A DNA stretch of 64,000 nt from Vibrio ishigakensis (GCF_024347675.1 NZ_AP024882.1:744001-808000), one strand, 5' to 3'; numbered from the stretch's first letter, positions 1 through 9,028 are shown. Program-made: numbers and translations. Notes: generated by a model not told the origin, from the sequence alone.

Positions 1-10
1 CTTAATTTTT

Positions 11-50
11 ACGCCCCATTCGATGTTAAGTCGAGTTGGGGCGTTTCTTT
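11..50 (+). terminator. Rho-independent terminator of an upstream gene
   Basis: The arms ACGCCCCA (11-18) and TGGGGCGT (37-44) pair, and an inner CGA/TCG extends the stem. A T-rich tail follows. It presumably ends a plus-strand gene lying left of the window. Confidence 0.75.
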
Positions 51-121
51 ATCTGTAGTCTTATAATTTTTTTCAGTTTGTAACCCATTGATATAAATGA
101 TGTATTACCAAGATAACTTAC

Positions 122-137
122 ACGCAAACGTTTATAT
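122..137. promoter_or_regulatory. PurR-type operator upstream of codBA
   Basis: ACGCAAACGTTTATAT matches the enterobacterial PurR consensus AnGCAAnCGnTTnCnT at all but one fixed position. E. coli codBA is a known PurR target, and similar boxes occur here before gcvT and the NCS2 permease. Repression by a hypoxanthine/guanine-bound PurR is inferred. Confidence 0.7.
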
Positions 138-150
138 GACTAAAAACACG

Positions 151-178
151 TTGACTCTGTGATTTATATCACCATAAT
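151..178 (+). promoter_or_regulatory. Candidate sigma70 promoter of codBA
   Basis: TTGACT (151-156) and CATAAT (173-178) are separated by 16 bases, about 57 bases before the codB start. The CRP-like palindrome lies inside the spacer, so if this promoter is used CRP would block rather than activate it. This is sequence inference only. Confidence 0.4.
158..173. promoter_or_regulatory. CRP-like site in the codB promoter region
   Basis: TGTGATTTATATCACC has both CRP half-sites with the canonical 6-base spacer (TGTGA and TCACc, one mismatch). It lies about 60 bases before the codB start. Carbon-status input to cytosine salvage is inferred. Confidence 0.55.
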
Positions 179-234
179 ACCGCCCGTTTGTCTGAAATTT
201 GCACACGAAATTGCTAAGTAGTACGGAGGTAAGT

Positions 235-1476
235 ATGGCTGGTGACAACAACTATAGCCTTGGGCCGGTTCCTGAGAGCGCACGAAAAGGTGTCGCATCG
301 CTAACCATGGTGATGTTGGGTTTGACCTTTTTCTCAGCGAGTATGTGGACGGGTGGTTCGCTCGGCACAGGTCTTAGTTTCAACGATTTCTTCCTAGCCG
401 TAATCCTCGGTAACCTAATCCTCGGTATCTACACTTCCTTCCTCGGATACATCGGCGCCTCTACTGGCCTTTCAACTCACCTTCTAGCTCGTTTCTCTTT
501 TGGTACAAAAGGCTCTTGGCTTCCATCGGCACTGCTTGGCGGTACGCAAGTAGGTTGGTTCGGTGTAGGTGTGGCTATGTTCGCTATCCCTGTTCAAAAA
601 GCGACTGGCATCGACACTAACATTCTTATCCTAGTATCTGGTCTACTAATGACAGGTACGGTTTACTTTGGTATCAAGGCGCTGATGGTGCTTTCAGCTA
701 TCGCAGTACCTGCTATCGCTATGCTTGGTGGTTTCTCAGTATTGACGGCAGTAGACAGCGTAGGTGGCCTGGATCAGCTTCAGCTAATCAAGCCTGAAAC
801 GCCAATCGACTTCTCGGTAGCTCTGGCTATGGTAGTAGGTTCATTCGTGAGTGCAGGTACACTGACTGCTGACTTTGTACGTTTCGGCAAGAAGGCCTCT
901 AGTGCGGTTGTAGTGACCATGGTGGCGTTCTTTATCGGTAACTCATTGATGTTTATCTTTGGTGCGGCAGGTGCGGCAGCAACAGGTCAAGCGGACATCT
1001 CAGATGTGATGATGGCTCAGGGTCTACTTATTCCAGCAATCATCGTTCTTGGTCTAAACATCTGGACCACCAACGAGAACGCGCTATACGCATCAGGCCT
1101 TGGCTTCTCAAACATCACAGGCAAATCAAGCACAATGCTGTCGGTTATCAACGGTCTTGTAGGTACCCTGTTTGCGCTGTGGCTATACAACAACTTTGTA
1201 GGTTGGTTGACCTTCCTATCTCTGGCGATTCCACCAATCGGTGGCGTGATCATCGCTGACTTCATCATGAATAAGAAGCGCTACCAGAACTTTGAAAAAG
1301 CAGAGTTTCTAACCGTTAACTGGGCAGCAATCATTGCAGTAGCGGTAGGTGTAGCGGCAGGTAAGTTTATTCCAGGTATCGTGCCTCTAAATGCTGTACT
1401 AGGCGGCGCGCTGTGCTATATCCTGTTGAACCCTTTGATGAACAAAAAAGCCATCGCTTCTGAGCAAGCAGCTTAG
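235..1476 (+). CDS. codB: Cytosine permease CodB
   Basis: This is an inner-membrane cytosine:cation symporter of the NCS1 family that imports cytosine for CodA. The 413-residue protein is close to the usual CodB length. Its N-terminus (DNNYSLGPVPESARKG) and the following FFSASMWTGG segment match E. coli CodB from memory, and about twelve hydrophobic segments span the sequence. I start at ATG 235 because GGAGG lies at 225-229, five bases upstream; a longer TTG reading from 199 has no such site. codA follows after 9 bases, so the two form an operon, preceded by PurR- and CRP-like sites. The identification is firm; the regulation is inferred. Confidence 0.96.
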   Translation: MAGDNNYSLGPVPESARKGVASLTMVMLGLTFFSASMWTGGSLGTGLSFNDFFLAVILGNLILGIYTSFLGYIGASTGLSTHLLARFSFGTKGSWLPSALLGGTQVGWFGVGVAMFAIPVQKATGIDTNILILVSGLLMTGTVYFGIKALMVLSAIAVPAIAMLGGFSVLTAVDSVGGLDQLQLIKPETPIDFSVALAMVVGSFVSAGTLTADFVRFGKKASSAVVVTMVAFFIGNSLMFIFGAAGAAATGQADISDVMMAQGLLIPAIIVLGLNIWTTNENALYASGLGFSNITGKSSTMLSVINGLVGTLFALWLYNNFVGWLTFLSLAIPPIGGVIIADFIMNKKRYQNFEKAEFLTVNWAAIIAVAVGVAAGKFIPGIVPLNAVLGGALCYILLNPLMNKKAIASEQAA

Positions 1477-1485
1477 GATTTTCCA

Positions 1486-2763
1486 ATGAATTCATTACTG
1501 ATCAACAACGTTCGTTTTCCAGACCAAGAAGAGCTACATCAAATCTTGGTGGAGAACGGTCAATTTACCCGTATCGAAAAAGCGGGCACCCTGGACGCGT
1601 TTGAGGGTGAGACCCTAGATGCGGAAGGCGGTATTGCAGTTGCTCCTTTCTGTGAGCCTCATATCCACCTAGATGCGACACAAACCGCCGGTGAGCCGAG
1701 CTGGAATATCTCGGGCACGCTTTTTGAAGGTATCGAGCGTTGGGCTGAGCGTAAGCAACTACTTACTATCGAAGACGTTAAGACACGCGCTAAGCAGACT
1801 CTAAAATGGCAGATTGCTAACGGTATCCAACACGTACGTACACACGTAGACGTTTCAGACCCAACTCTACTGGCGCTCAAGGCGATGGTAGAGGTTCGTG
1901 AGGAGATGAAAGAGTGGGTTGATATCCAGATCGTTGCATTCCCGCAGGAAGGCATCCTTTCTTACCCGAACGGTAAAGAGTTGCTTGAAGAAGCAGTGCA
2001 GCTTGGCGCAGACGTTATCGGTGCAATTCCTCACTTTGAGTTTACTCGTGAGTACGGGGTTGAGTCACTGCACTACATCTTCGAACTGGCGCAAAAGTAC
2101 GACTGTCTGATCGATGTGCACTGTGATGAGATTGACGATGAGCAGTCTCGCTTTGTTGAAACCCTTGCCGCTCTTGCGCACAAGTTCGAGATGGGGCATC
2201 GCGTAACCGCTAGCCACACAACGGCGATGGGCTCATACAATGGAGCCTATGCATCGCGTCTATTCCGCCTGCTTAAGATGTCGGGCATCAGCTTTGTGGC
2301 AAACCCGCTAGTGAACACTCACTTGCAAGGTCGCTTCGATGATTATCCTAAGCGTCGCGGTGTGACCCGTGTGAAAGAGATGCTGGCTGCGAACATCAAT
2401 GTCTGCTTCGGTCATGACGATGTGTTTGACCCTTGGTATCCACTAGGGACAGCAAACATGCTTCAGGTACTGCACATGGGTCTACACGTGACTCAGGTGA
2501 TGGGTTATGACCAAATCAATCAGTCTTTGGATCTGATTGGTCAAAATTCTGCCAATGCTCTAAACATTCAAGACAAATACGGTATCGAGGTTGGTAAGCC
2601 AGGTAGCCTGCTTATCCTACCGGCTGAAAACGGCTTTGATGCAGTTCGTCGCCAAGTACCAGTGCGCTACTCAGTGCGCCACGGTAAGGTGATTTCGTCG
2701 ACTGTTCCTGCGACGACGACGATTACACTAGACAAACAAGAAGAGGTAACCTTCAAGCGATAA
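1486..2763 (+). CDS. codA: Cytosine deaminase CodA
   Basis: This cytoplasmic amidohydrolase converts cytosine to uracil and ammonia, feeding pyrimidine salvage. The 425 residues compare with about 427 in E. coli and align along the whole length from memory. The metal-binding HxH is in EPHIHLD (His59, His61). The [10 protein letters not shown] and SHTTAMGSY segments and the GHDDVFDPW segment with its catalytic Asp are all present. It is the second gene of the codBA operon and is followed by a strong terminator. No odd features were seen. Confidence 0.97.
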   Translation: MNSLLINNVRFPDQEELHQILVENGQFTRIEKAGTLDAFEGETLDAEGGIAVAPFCEPHIHLDATQTAGEPSWNISGTLFEGIERWAERKQLLTIEDVKTRAKQTLKWQIANGIQHVRTHVDVSDPTLLALKAMVEVREEMKEWVDIQIVAFPQEGILSYPNGKELLEEAVQLGADVIGAIPHFEFTREYGVESLHYIFELAQKYDCLIDVHCDEIDDEQSRFVETLAALAHKFEMGHRVTASHTTAMGSYNGAYASRLFRLLKMSGISFVANPLVNTHLQGRFDDYPKRRGVTRVKEMLAANINVCFGHDDVFDPWYPLGTANMLQVLHMGLHVTQVMGYDQINQSLDLIGQNSANALNIQDKYGIEVGKPGSLLILPAENGFDAVRRQVPVRYSVRHGKVISSTVPATTTITLDKQEEVTFKR

Positions 2764-2781
2764 GCGTTCTAGGTCTCTATC

Positions 2782-2819
2782 AAAAAGGCGGAATTCACCT
2801 CTGGTGGTTCCGCCTTTTT
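2782..2819 (+). terminator. Terminator after codA
   Basis: The arms AAAAAGGCGGAA (2782-2793) and TTCCGCCTTTTT (2808-2819) form a perfect 12-bp stem with a 14-base loop and a T-rich 3' side. Confidence 0.9.
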
Positions 2820-2959
2820 GCATTCTGATACCTAAAATTTATTGATCTGGTGCGCAGATTATTGGATCTTCTGTGAAAAATGACCTTAATTGATATCTAG
2901 GCGTATTAACTTGCGGATTCGCCGTATTGGCGCCCCTAGTGAACCTAAGGAGTTGATTC

Positions 2960-3313
2960 ATGATTAAGAGCCTTCTAGTTGTATCGCTATCCGTGCTGTT
3001 TGTAGCTGGCTGTTCAAACACGAGCGTAAATGACAAAGACATCAGCTGGTCATCCTATGGCTACGAGACTGGGTCTCATGGTAAGCGAGCAGACGCAACC
3101 TTGCTTGCGCTTGCAAACGCAGAGCAACGTCAAGAATTTGAGCAAGGTTATGCCAAAGGCAACCAAGAGTTCTGCTCGCAAAATGGTTATTCGGTGGGTT
3201 TGACCAGAACACCTTATTATGGGCAATGTGCAGATGTAGCATCGAGTTTTGAGGCTGACTACTACCTAGGCCTAGCGGACAGCGCCAAGATGTATATCTC
3301 TGATCGCAGCTAA
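2960..3313 (+). CDS. DUF2799-type lipoprotein
   Basis: This is a 117-residue predicted lipoprotein of unknown function. The signal peptide ends in a lipobox (FVAGC, Cys18). The mature part carries GYETG, FEQGYAKG and FCSQNGYSVG followed by YYGQC, the pattern I associate with DUF2799. A second, longer member of the family lies at 11849-12415 and shares the same Cys-containing NGYxVG...YYGxC block. AAGGAG sits just before ATG 2960. It is a single gene with its own terminator. Confidence 0.75.
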   Translation: MIKSLLVVSLSVLFVAGCSNTSVNDKDISWSSYGYETGSHGKRADATLLALANAEQRQEFEQGYAKGNQEFCSQNGYSVGLTRTPYYGQCADVASSFEADYYLGLADSAKMYISDRS

Positions 3314-3336
3314 CAGCACCATCAGTTTTACCAAAC

Positions 3337-3369
3337 AGCACTCTTTCGAATAGAAGGGGTGCTTTTTTT
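3337..3369 (+). terminator. Terminator after the DUF2799 lipoprotein
   Basis: AGCACTCTTTC pairs with GAAGGGGTGCT (two G-U pairs) and is followed by a run of seven T. Confidence 0.8.
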
Positions 3370-3449
3370 GTATTTTGAGTAGACTATTTATTGAGATGCG
3401 CTTAACTAATCTATTGATAGTTATAGAAATTTAGTTGTAAGGAAAGGGC

Positions 3450-4205
3450 ATGCTAAGGAAAGCATTATTGGGTGTCGCGCTATTCGCTCCAGTGGCATTG
3501 GCGGCGAGCTCTGTAGAGCTGAAATATGAAAAACGCGCAGATAGCAACGAACAACAGGTGTATGAGCTTATTAAAGAGAGTGGCGTAAACGAGCAGTTTA
3601 TCCAACTGTCGGATGAGCTGTTTCCATTCGAGGAGCCAATGAAGCTTGTTTATGGTGGCAGTGAGGGGCCACTGTATGACCCGAGCAATCACACCGTATA
3701 TATTCCCTACGCTTTTGTTCTAGAAGCTCAACATTACTTCTCAAAGCACAGACCCAAATCCGAGGTAGACCAAGGGGCTATTGATACCCTAATGCACACC
3801 CTGCTTCATGAAGCGGGTCATGCGTTGGTTTCGGATAATGGCATCCCTATCTTGGGTAAAGAGGAGGATGCGGTTGATAACCTCGCCACTATTATCATGC
3901 TGCAATATCTGGACAATGGAGCAGAAGCCGCAATAAACGCCGCAGATATGTTTAGCTATGAATCGGAAGAGGGTGGTGAGTATTACGACTTCGGTGAATA
4001 TGCGGGTGTGCATAGTTTTGATATGCAGCGCTATTTTGCCACTCTGTGTCTGGTGTATGGTAGTGATCCTGAGGGTAATAAAGGGCTTCTAGATGAAATA
4101 GAAGAGGATTATTTGCCCGAGCAGAAAGAGACCTGTGAAGAGACTTATCTGCAGCTCGATTATAACTGGCATGAGTATCTAAAAGGTGATGCTAAGGGAG
4201 ACTAA
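3450..4205 (+). CDS. Exported DUF4344-type putative metallopeptidase
   Basis: The 251-residue protein has an N-terminal signal peptide (cleavage near APVALA, residues 13-18), so it should act in the periplasm or outside. It carries the zinc-peptidase motif HEAGH (His120, Glu121, His124), and EEDAVD (about 138-143) follows as a likely third ligand region. This layout fits the DUF4344 family of putative metallopeptidases. AAGGAAAGG precedes the ATG. The stop codon directly abuts the next gene, with no intergenic base, so they are co-transcribed. The substrate is unknown. Confidence 0.75.
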   Translation: MLRKALLGVALFAPVALAASSVELKYEKRADSNEQQVYELIKESGVNEQFIQLSDELFPFEEPMKLVYGGSEGPLYDPSNHTVYIPYAFVLEAQHYFSKHRPKSEVDQGAIDTLMHTLLHEAGHALVSDNGIPILGKEEDAVDNLATIIMLQYLDNGAEAAINAADMFSYESEEGGEYYDFGEYAGVHSFDMQRYFATLCLVYGSDPEGNKGLLDEIEEDYLPEQKETCEETYLQLDYNWHEYLKGDAKGD

Positions 4206-4775
4206 ATGAGGACATTGCTGCTGTCTGGCGCGCTGCTGGTTGCGCCTGTTGCATACGCCGAGGTAATCGAGGTATCGTCTGAAAAACTGAGCCAGATCCC
4301 AAGCAATGAAGATATCTGGATTCATGTACAGAACCAAGGCAATCTGAGCCAGTATCAGGCTCGCTTCATTTCAACCTTGTCCAAACAGTGTATCGAGCAA
4401 ATGGACTTTGCTTCCACTCAGGTTCTGGATAGCATCAACCGCAAAACACGATTTTCAGAAGATGAAAGTGGCCAGATAAAGGGTAATCGCCCGGTCGGCT
4501 TTTTCGATATTACCTTTGATATTGATGTGACCACTGAAAGGGGTGAATCTGGTACCAAGGTCCAGCAACACCTGCATAACTACAATATGTTTGTAGATTC
4601 CGCCGAGTTTCAATTCACCATGACGCCCCAATCCGACAGCAATGTGCTGGTAGATCTGATTGCCTCAAATCGAGTCAGTGATGATATACCTAGCTGGCTG
4701 AGCAATATGTTCCAGAGTGATGTTGGCGATAAGGTACAGCACTTTCAGAATGCGCTGAATGGCTTGTGCGATTGA
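4206..4775 (+). CDS. Exported protein of unknown function, partner of the DUF4344 gene
   Basis: The 189-residue protein has a clean signal peptide ending near VAYA (residue 18). I do not recognise the mature sequence. It contains only two cysteines (one near residue 63, one at the C-terminus, LCD), which could form a disulfide. Its ATG follows the upstream stop codon immediately (TAAATG), so translation is probably coupled to the metallopeptidase gene. An accessory, inhibitor or substrate role is possible but unsupported. Confidence 0.7.
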   Translation: MRTLLLSGALLVAPVAYAEVIEVSSEKLSQIPSNEDIWIHVQNQGNLSQYQARFISTLSKQCIEQMDFASTQVLDSINRKTRFSEDESGQIKGNRPVGFFDITFDIDVTTERGESGTKVQQHLHNYNMFVDSAEFQFTMTPQSDSNVLVDLIASNRVSDDIPSWLSNMFQSDVGDKVQHFQNALNGLCD

Positions 4776-4805
4776 GGGTTGAAAACCTTGGCTAATGACG
4801 GGATA

Positions 4806-4835
4806 GAAAAAGGGCACGCTAATTGCGTGCCCTTT
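4806..4835 (-). terminator. Terminator of the cbb3 oxidase operon
   Basis: AAAGGGCACGC (4809-4819) and GCGTGCCCTTT (4825-4835) form an 11-bp stem with a 5-base loop. The T-run is on the minus-strand 3' side, directly after ccoP. The plus side lacks a clear T-tract. Confidence 0.8.
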
Positions 4836-4839
4836 GTAC

Positions 4840-6996
4840 TTATTTGATGTTGATATTCCTATCTCGTTTATCGTACATGTCAGGAGTGGTATGTACACCG
4901 CCTGCATAGCCAGCAGCTTCTAGGGTTTCACGTACCTCTTTCACATCATCTGCGGTAACCGGAATAGTCCTAGCACCTAAGTGGTAGCGAACGAAGGTAA
5001 TGAGATCCGCCAAAGCTTGGTCAGACAGTACATCCTCGAAGCTCGCCATCGGCATGAAGTTTTTGTCTTCATCCAAGTAGGTTGGCTGCAATCCTCGAAT
5101 GGTTACCGCTATGGTGTTGAATGGGTCGCGGTGCATGATAATACCATTGTCCAACAGAGCTGGAGCGATAGGCTCTCGACCTTTACCATCTTCACCATGA
5201 CAGGCACCACAGGTTTGCGCATAGGTCTGGTAGATCTCGTTGGCATAGGCACCCTCAGTAAAGCCTTTCGGCTCTAGCACTACCGCATCTGGTGCGATGA
5301 AGTTGTTTACATCCCCTTTGAGTAGGTAGTAAGACATGGACTCTACGTCCTCACGGGTCATCAAGCTGAGACTGTTCTTGATAACATCGGCCATACCGGC
5401 AAACGCAGTACCCTTGTCTGAGTGGCCCGTATGTAGGAAGTCGGTGAGAGACTTGATGTCCCAACCGTCCACATACAGCTCGTTGGAGGTGATATCAGGC
5501 GCATTCCAGCCATCGATCAGGTTACCTTGGAAGATGCGATCACTGATAATGGCCTGGGCTATGTTGCGTGGCGAGTGACACTCGGAGCAATGTCCTAGAC
5601 CGGCTACCCAATACTTACCCTCTTGCCACTTTTCAACATCATCGACTTCATCCTTAATTTCCGCAGGGACCTCGTAGGAAAGCGGATTAGTGTCCATAAA
5701 CACTATGTTCCAGCTCAAGAGGCCGATACGGATATTGGATGGGAAGATCATGCTGTTGTCGTCGTTGCGGCGCGGCACCGCTGTGATGGACTGCATGTAT
5801 TCCCACATATCTCGCATGTCTTCTTCTCTCACATACTGATATGAGGTGTAAGGCATTGCAGGGTAGAGATACCCGTGACGACCTTTACCATCCACTAGTG
5901 CCGCTTTGAAGTCTTCGTAGTCGTATTCACCGATACCTTCACTGGCGTGTGGAGTGATATTGGTGGAGTAAACAGTACCAAATGGGGTTACGAAAGGAAG
6001 ACCGCCAGCAAAGGGTTCACCACCCTCGGCACTGTGACAAGCCACGCAGTCACCCGCATGGGCAAGGTACTCGCCGCGTTTGACCGACTCTGGGTCTAAG
6101 CTTGCCAGTTTCTCGTCATAGTCCAATCGAGACTTGGTGAGCATGGCACCGATAGCGAGGATTTCATTCTTGGTGAGGTGGTTTTCGAATGCAGGCATGA
6201 CATTGTTAAGACCATAACGAATAGTATGTTGGATCTCCTCAATACTACCGCCATGCAGCCAGGTATCATCCGAGAGCAAAGGCACGCCAAGCTCTTCATT
6301 GGCAAGGGAGCCATCACCATGACAGGCGGAGCAGTACTGCATAAACACCTGTTTACCCAGTTCCACCTTCACTGGCGGAACATTACTGTGCCTCTGATTG
6401 AGTGAGGCAAGATAGTAAGAAGCCTTGGCAATCTCATCTTCCGTTAGCACTTCTAGATAACCAGCCATAGCACCGTTACGACCTTTCTCAATAGAGTGGA
6501 TGATGGCTTCATCACTGCCGCCGTACATCCAGTCGTTATCTATGAGGTTAGGGAAGTGTTTTTGGCCTTGCGCGTTGTCTCGGTGACAGGCGGCGCAGTG
6601 TGTCTTGAACAACATGGCGCCACTGGTAGTGATTGCTTCGTTGGTAGCGAGCGACATGAGTGAGGTGTCGGTTACCTCAGCAAATTGCTCATCAAGTGTG
6701 GTTTGAGGCGAACTCAGCTTATCGTCGCTTTGTACCCAATTAGCTAGACCGTCCCAGTTACCCATACCTGGGTAGAGGATGAGGTAACCGACGGTAATTG
6801 CGGCCGCCACAGTGTAGGAGATAAACAACAGCTTAGGTGCGGGAGCATCGTTTTCCGCTATGCCATCGAAGGTATCTAAGGTTTTGTCGGCATCCGCGGT
6901 ATGATTCTTCTTCCAGTAATAGATGACCACAACGATCATGACTACGAAGAAGAGCAAGATGGCGATGATGGTCCATAGGTTCCAGAAAGTACTCAT
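4840..6996 (-). CDS. ccoP: Pentaheme CcoP: cbb3 oxidase subunit III fused to a triheme dehydrogenase-type cytochrome c
   Basis: The 718-residue protein is more than twice the usual CcoP (about 300). Residues 1-290 read as CcoP: two membrane segments (about 9-28 and 56-76) and two heme sites, CAACH (134-138) and CSACH (222-226), with the WMYGG and GRNGAM motifs of the family. Residues 300-680 add three more heme sites, CVACH (317-321), CSECH (470-474) and CGACH (596-600). The surroundings (GDCVACH, FGTVYSTNITP, GHCSECHSPRN, CGACHGEDG) are typical of the triheme subunit of membrane-bound alcohol or gluconate dehydrogenases. One uninterrupted frame links them. The start overlaps the ccoO stop (ATGA). 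A direct electron route from a periplasmic dehydrogenase to the oxidase is inference; no dehydrogenase subunit is adjacent. Confidence 0.9.
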   Translation of the reverse strand: MSTFWNLWTIIAILLFFVVMIVVVIYYWKKNHTADADKTLDTFDGIAENDAPAPKLLFISYTVAAAITVGYLILYPGMGNWDGLANWVQSDDKLSSPQTTLDEQFAEVTDTSLMSLATNEAITTSGAMLFKTHCAACHRDNAQGQKHFPNLIDNDWMYGGSDEAIIHSIEKGRNGAMAGYLEVLTEDEIAKASYYLASLNQRHSNVPPVKVELGKQVFMQYCSACHGDGSLANEELGVPLLSDDTWLHGGSIEEIQHTIRYGLNNVMPAFENHLTKNEILAIGAMLTKSRLDYDEKLASLDPESVKRGEYLAHAGDCVACHSAEGGEPFAGGLPFVTPFGTVYSTNITPHASEGIGEYDYEDFKAALVDGKGRHGYLYPAMPYTSYQYVREEDMRDMWEYMQSITAVPRRNDDNSMIFPSNIRIGLLSWNIVFMDTNPLSYEVPAEIKDEVDDVEKWQEGKYWVAGLGHCSECHSPRNIAQAIISDRIFQGNLIDGWNAPDITSNELYVDGWDIKSLTDFLHTGHSDKGTAFAGMADVIKNSLSLMTREDVESMSYYLLKGDVNNFIAPDAVVLEPKGFTEGAYANEIYQTYAQTCGACHGEDGKGREPIAPALLDNGIIMHRDPFNTIAVTIRGLQPTYLDEDKNFMPMASFEDVLSDQALADLITFVRYHLGARTIPVTADDVKEVRETLEAAGYAGGVHTTPDMYDKRDRNINIK

Positions 6997-7604
6997 TGCA
7001 TTACCTCCTGTGCCGTATCAACCCCAAGGCTCTGTAGATATTGGATTAGAGCCTCACCCTTGGTTCTGCCTCTCACCTGCAAGCGAGCATCAGCGATTTC
7101 TTGATCTGTGTAGGGAACACCGAGCTTACGTAGCGTCTCCATCTTACCGGTAATGTCATCACCTGATAGTTTTTGATCAAACAGCCAAGGATAGGCTGGC
7201 ATGATAGAGGTGGGCACAACCGCTCGAGGGTCAACGAGGTGCAGTACATGCCATTGGTCAGAGTATTTGCGTCCTAGATTGGTAAGGTCGGGCCCTGTAC
7301 GTTTGGAGCCCCAAAGATTTGGGAACTCGTAGATGTCGTCGGCCTCTTTGTTAGCTCGGCCGTTGCGTTTCATCTCGGGCTCGAGCGGGCGTACCATCTG
7401 GGTGTGACACACATGGCAGCCTTCGCTGATATAGATATCGCGGCCTGCTACCTGAATTGCAGTAAGGGGCTTGGCAAGGCTGCCTTCGGCGATATCATCA
7501 CCACGCACTAGGCTAGGAACAAGCAATACCACGATAGAGAAAGAGGCCACCGCTATGGTGGTTATGATGAGAATCACCAGTGATTGCGTGAAGTCTTTAC
7601 TCAT
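6993..7604 (-). CDS. ccoO: cbb3-type cytochrome c oxidase subunit II, CcoO
   Basis: This is the membrane-anchored monoheme cytochrome c subunit that passes electrons to CcoN. The 203 residues match family length. There is one N-terminal membrane segment (about 9-30), the heme site CHVCH (63-67) followed by TQMVRPL, and the likely axial Met135 in PTSIMPAYPW. It overlaps ccoN by 4 bases upstream and ccoP by 4 bases downstream (ATGA), so translation is coupled. No ccoQ-sized reading frame fits between ccoO and ccoP, unlike the usual ccoNOQP order. Confidence 0.95.
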   Translation of the reverse strand: MSKDFTQSLVILIITTIAVASFSIVVLLVPSLVRGDDIAEGSLAKPLTAIQVAGRDIYISEGCHVCHTQMVRPLEPEMKRNGRANKEADDIYEFPNLWGSKRTGPDLTNLGRKYSDQWHVLHLVDPRAVVPTSIMPAYPWLFDQKLSGDDITGKMETLRKLGVPYTDQEIADARLQVRGRTKGEALIQYLQSLGVDTAQEVMQ

Positions 7605-9016
7605 GCTTGAGCCTCCCTTCTAAGAATCGGCTTCGGCATATTGACGGTTTTGTAGAGGTTGTAGGCCATCAACACCAAGCCCAGAACAAACAGTGCGCCA
7701 CCAAAGAATCTTAGGAATAACCAAGGGGCTTTAAAGTCCATGGCTTCGACAAAGCTGTAGATGAGCTCACCGTTCTCTTGTTGAGCTAGCCACATATAGC
7801 CCTCGCCGATGCCGGCAACCCATAGGGCGATGGCGTAGATAGCAACGCCTGCGTGCGCTAGCCAGAAATGCCATTTGATTAGACGATTAGACCAGAGCTT
7901 ATCTTTGCCCCACAGCTTAGGAATGAAGTAGTAGAAGACTGCTATCCCTGACATACCAACCCAGCCCAAAGCACCGGAGTGCACATGTCCGATAACCCAT
8001 TCACTGTTGTGGGCAATCATGTTGAACCAACGGATAGCCAATAGCGGACCTTCGAAGGTGGCCAAGCAGTAGTAAAGCACTGCTGAGAAGAAGAACAGCA
8101 TGATGTAGTCTGTTTTGAGTTTTTCCTTGTTCTGCCATAGTGTCATACCGCTGTTAAAGGCACCCGCCCATGACGGTAACCAAAGGATCAGCGACATCAC
8201 TACACCTATGTTTTGTAGCCATACGGGAACTGACGAATAAACAAGGTGGTGTGTACCGGCCCAAGTGTAGAAACCGACAAGCCCCCAAAAATGGATAACC
8301 GACAAGCGGTAGGAGTAAATAGGGCGCTCGGCTACTTTAGGAATGAAGTAGTAGTTCATGCCGATGACGCCAGCAGTGAGTAGGAAGCCAACTGCGTTGT
8401 GTCCCCACCACCACTGTACGATCGCATCCTGTGCGCCGGCGAAGACGGAGTAAGACTTGGTGAAAGAGGCTGGCATCGCAAGGTTGTTCACCACAAAGAT
8501 CAGCGCGATTACTATGATAAAGGCGGCAAAGAACCAGTTGGCTACGAAGATGTGGTTAACCCTGCGTTTCGCTAGCGTGCCGAAGAAAAGCAATGCATAC
8601 AAAACCCAAACAAGCACTATTAGTAAGTCGATCGGCCATTCAAGCTCAGCGTACTCTTTTGAGGTGGTATAACCCATTGGTAGTGACAACACCGCGAGTA
8701 GCAGAACCAGCTGCCAGCCCCAAAATACCATCCAAGCTAGGCTCTTGTTAAACAGTGCACACTGCCCGGTGCGCTGAGCAATGTACAAGGAGGCACCCAT
8801 GAGAATGTTCACCACAAAACCGTATATGACCCCAGACGTATGCAGTGGACGCAATCGCCCAAACTGGAAGTACTCGGAATCGAAATTGAGAATAGGCCAG
8901 TAGAGTTGGGCCGCGAGGATCACCCCGATCAGCATGCCCACTAGTGCCCAGATGACCGAAGCCACCACGAAGAACTTGACCACTTTAGTGCTGTAGTCCG
9001 GTGCTGTAGCGTCCAT
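7601..9016 (-). CDS. ccoN: cbb3-type cytochrome c oxidase subunit I, CcoN
   Basis: This is the catalytic heme-copper subunit that reduces O2 to water in the inner membrane. Its 471 residues carry about twelve membrane segments. Expected ligands are visible: His59 (low-spin heme), His206 in WWGHNAVGF and His256/His257 in GTHHLVY for CuB, with Tyr250 near the cross-linked position, and His344/His346 in IGHVHSGALGWVG for the two hemes. AGGAG precedes the ATG. It is the second gene of a four-gene minus-strand operon. Vibrios normally carry another ccoNOQP on chromosome 1, so this is probably an additional terminal oxidase. Confidence 0.96.
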   Translation of the reverse strand: MDATAPDYSTKVVKFFVVASVIWALVGMLIGVILAAQLYWPILNFDSEYFQFGRLRPLHTSGVIYGFVVNILMGASLYIAQRTGQCALFNKSLAWMVFWGWQLVLLLAVLSLPMGYTTSKEYAELEWPIDLLIVLVWVLYALLFFGTLAKRRVNHIFVANWFFAAFIIVIALIFVVNNLAMPASFTKSYSVFAGAQDAIVQWWWGHNAVGFLLTAGVIGMNYYFIPKVAERPIYSYRLSVIHFWGLVGFYTWAGTHHLVYSSVPVWLQNIGVVMSLILWLPSWAGAFNSGMTLWQNKEKLKTDYIMLFFFSAVLYYCLATFEGPLLAIRWFNMIAHNSEWVIGHVHSGALGWVGMSGIAVFYYFIPKLWGKDKLWSNRLIKWHFWLAHAGVAIYAIALWVAGIGEGYMWLAQQENGELIYSFVEAMDFKAPWLFLRFFGGALFVLGLVLMAYNLYKTVNMPKPILRREAQA

Positions 9017-9028
9017 GTTGTCTCCTGA

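Noticed and set aside
5336..5578. Frames opposite the ccoP gene
   Set aside because: They are antisense to a clearly coding heme protein and have no family resemblance.
4840..6996. The long ccoP frame as an assembly artefact or frameshift
   Set aside because: Both parts are in one clean frame with no stop, similar base composition and a linker of normal length, so a genuine fusion is the simpler reading, pending comparison with relatives.
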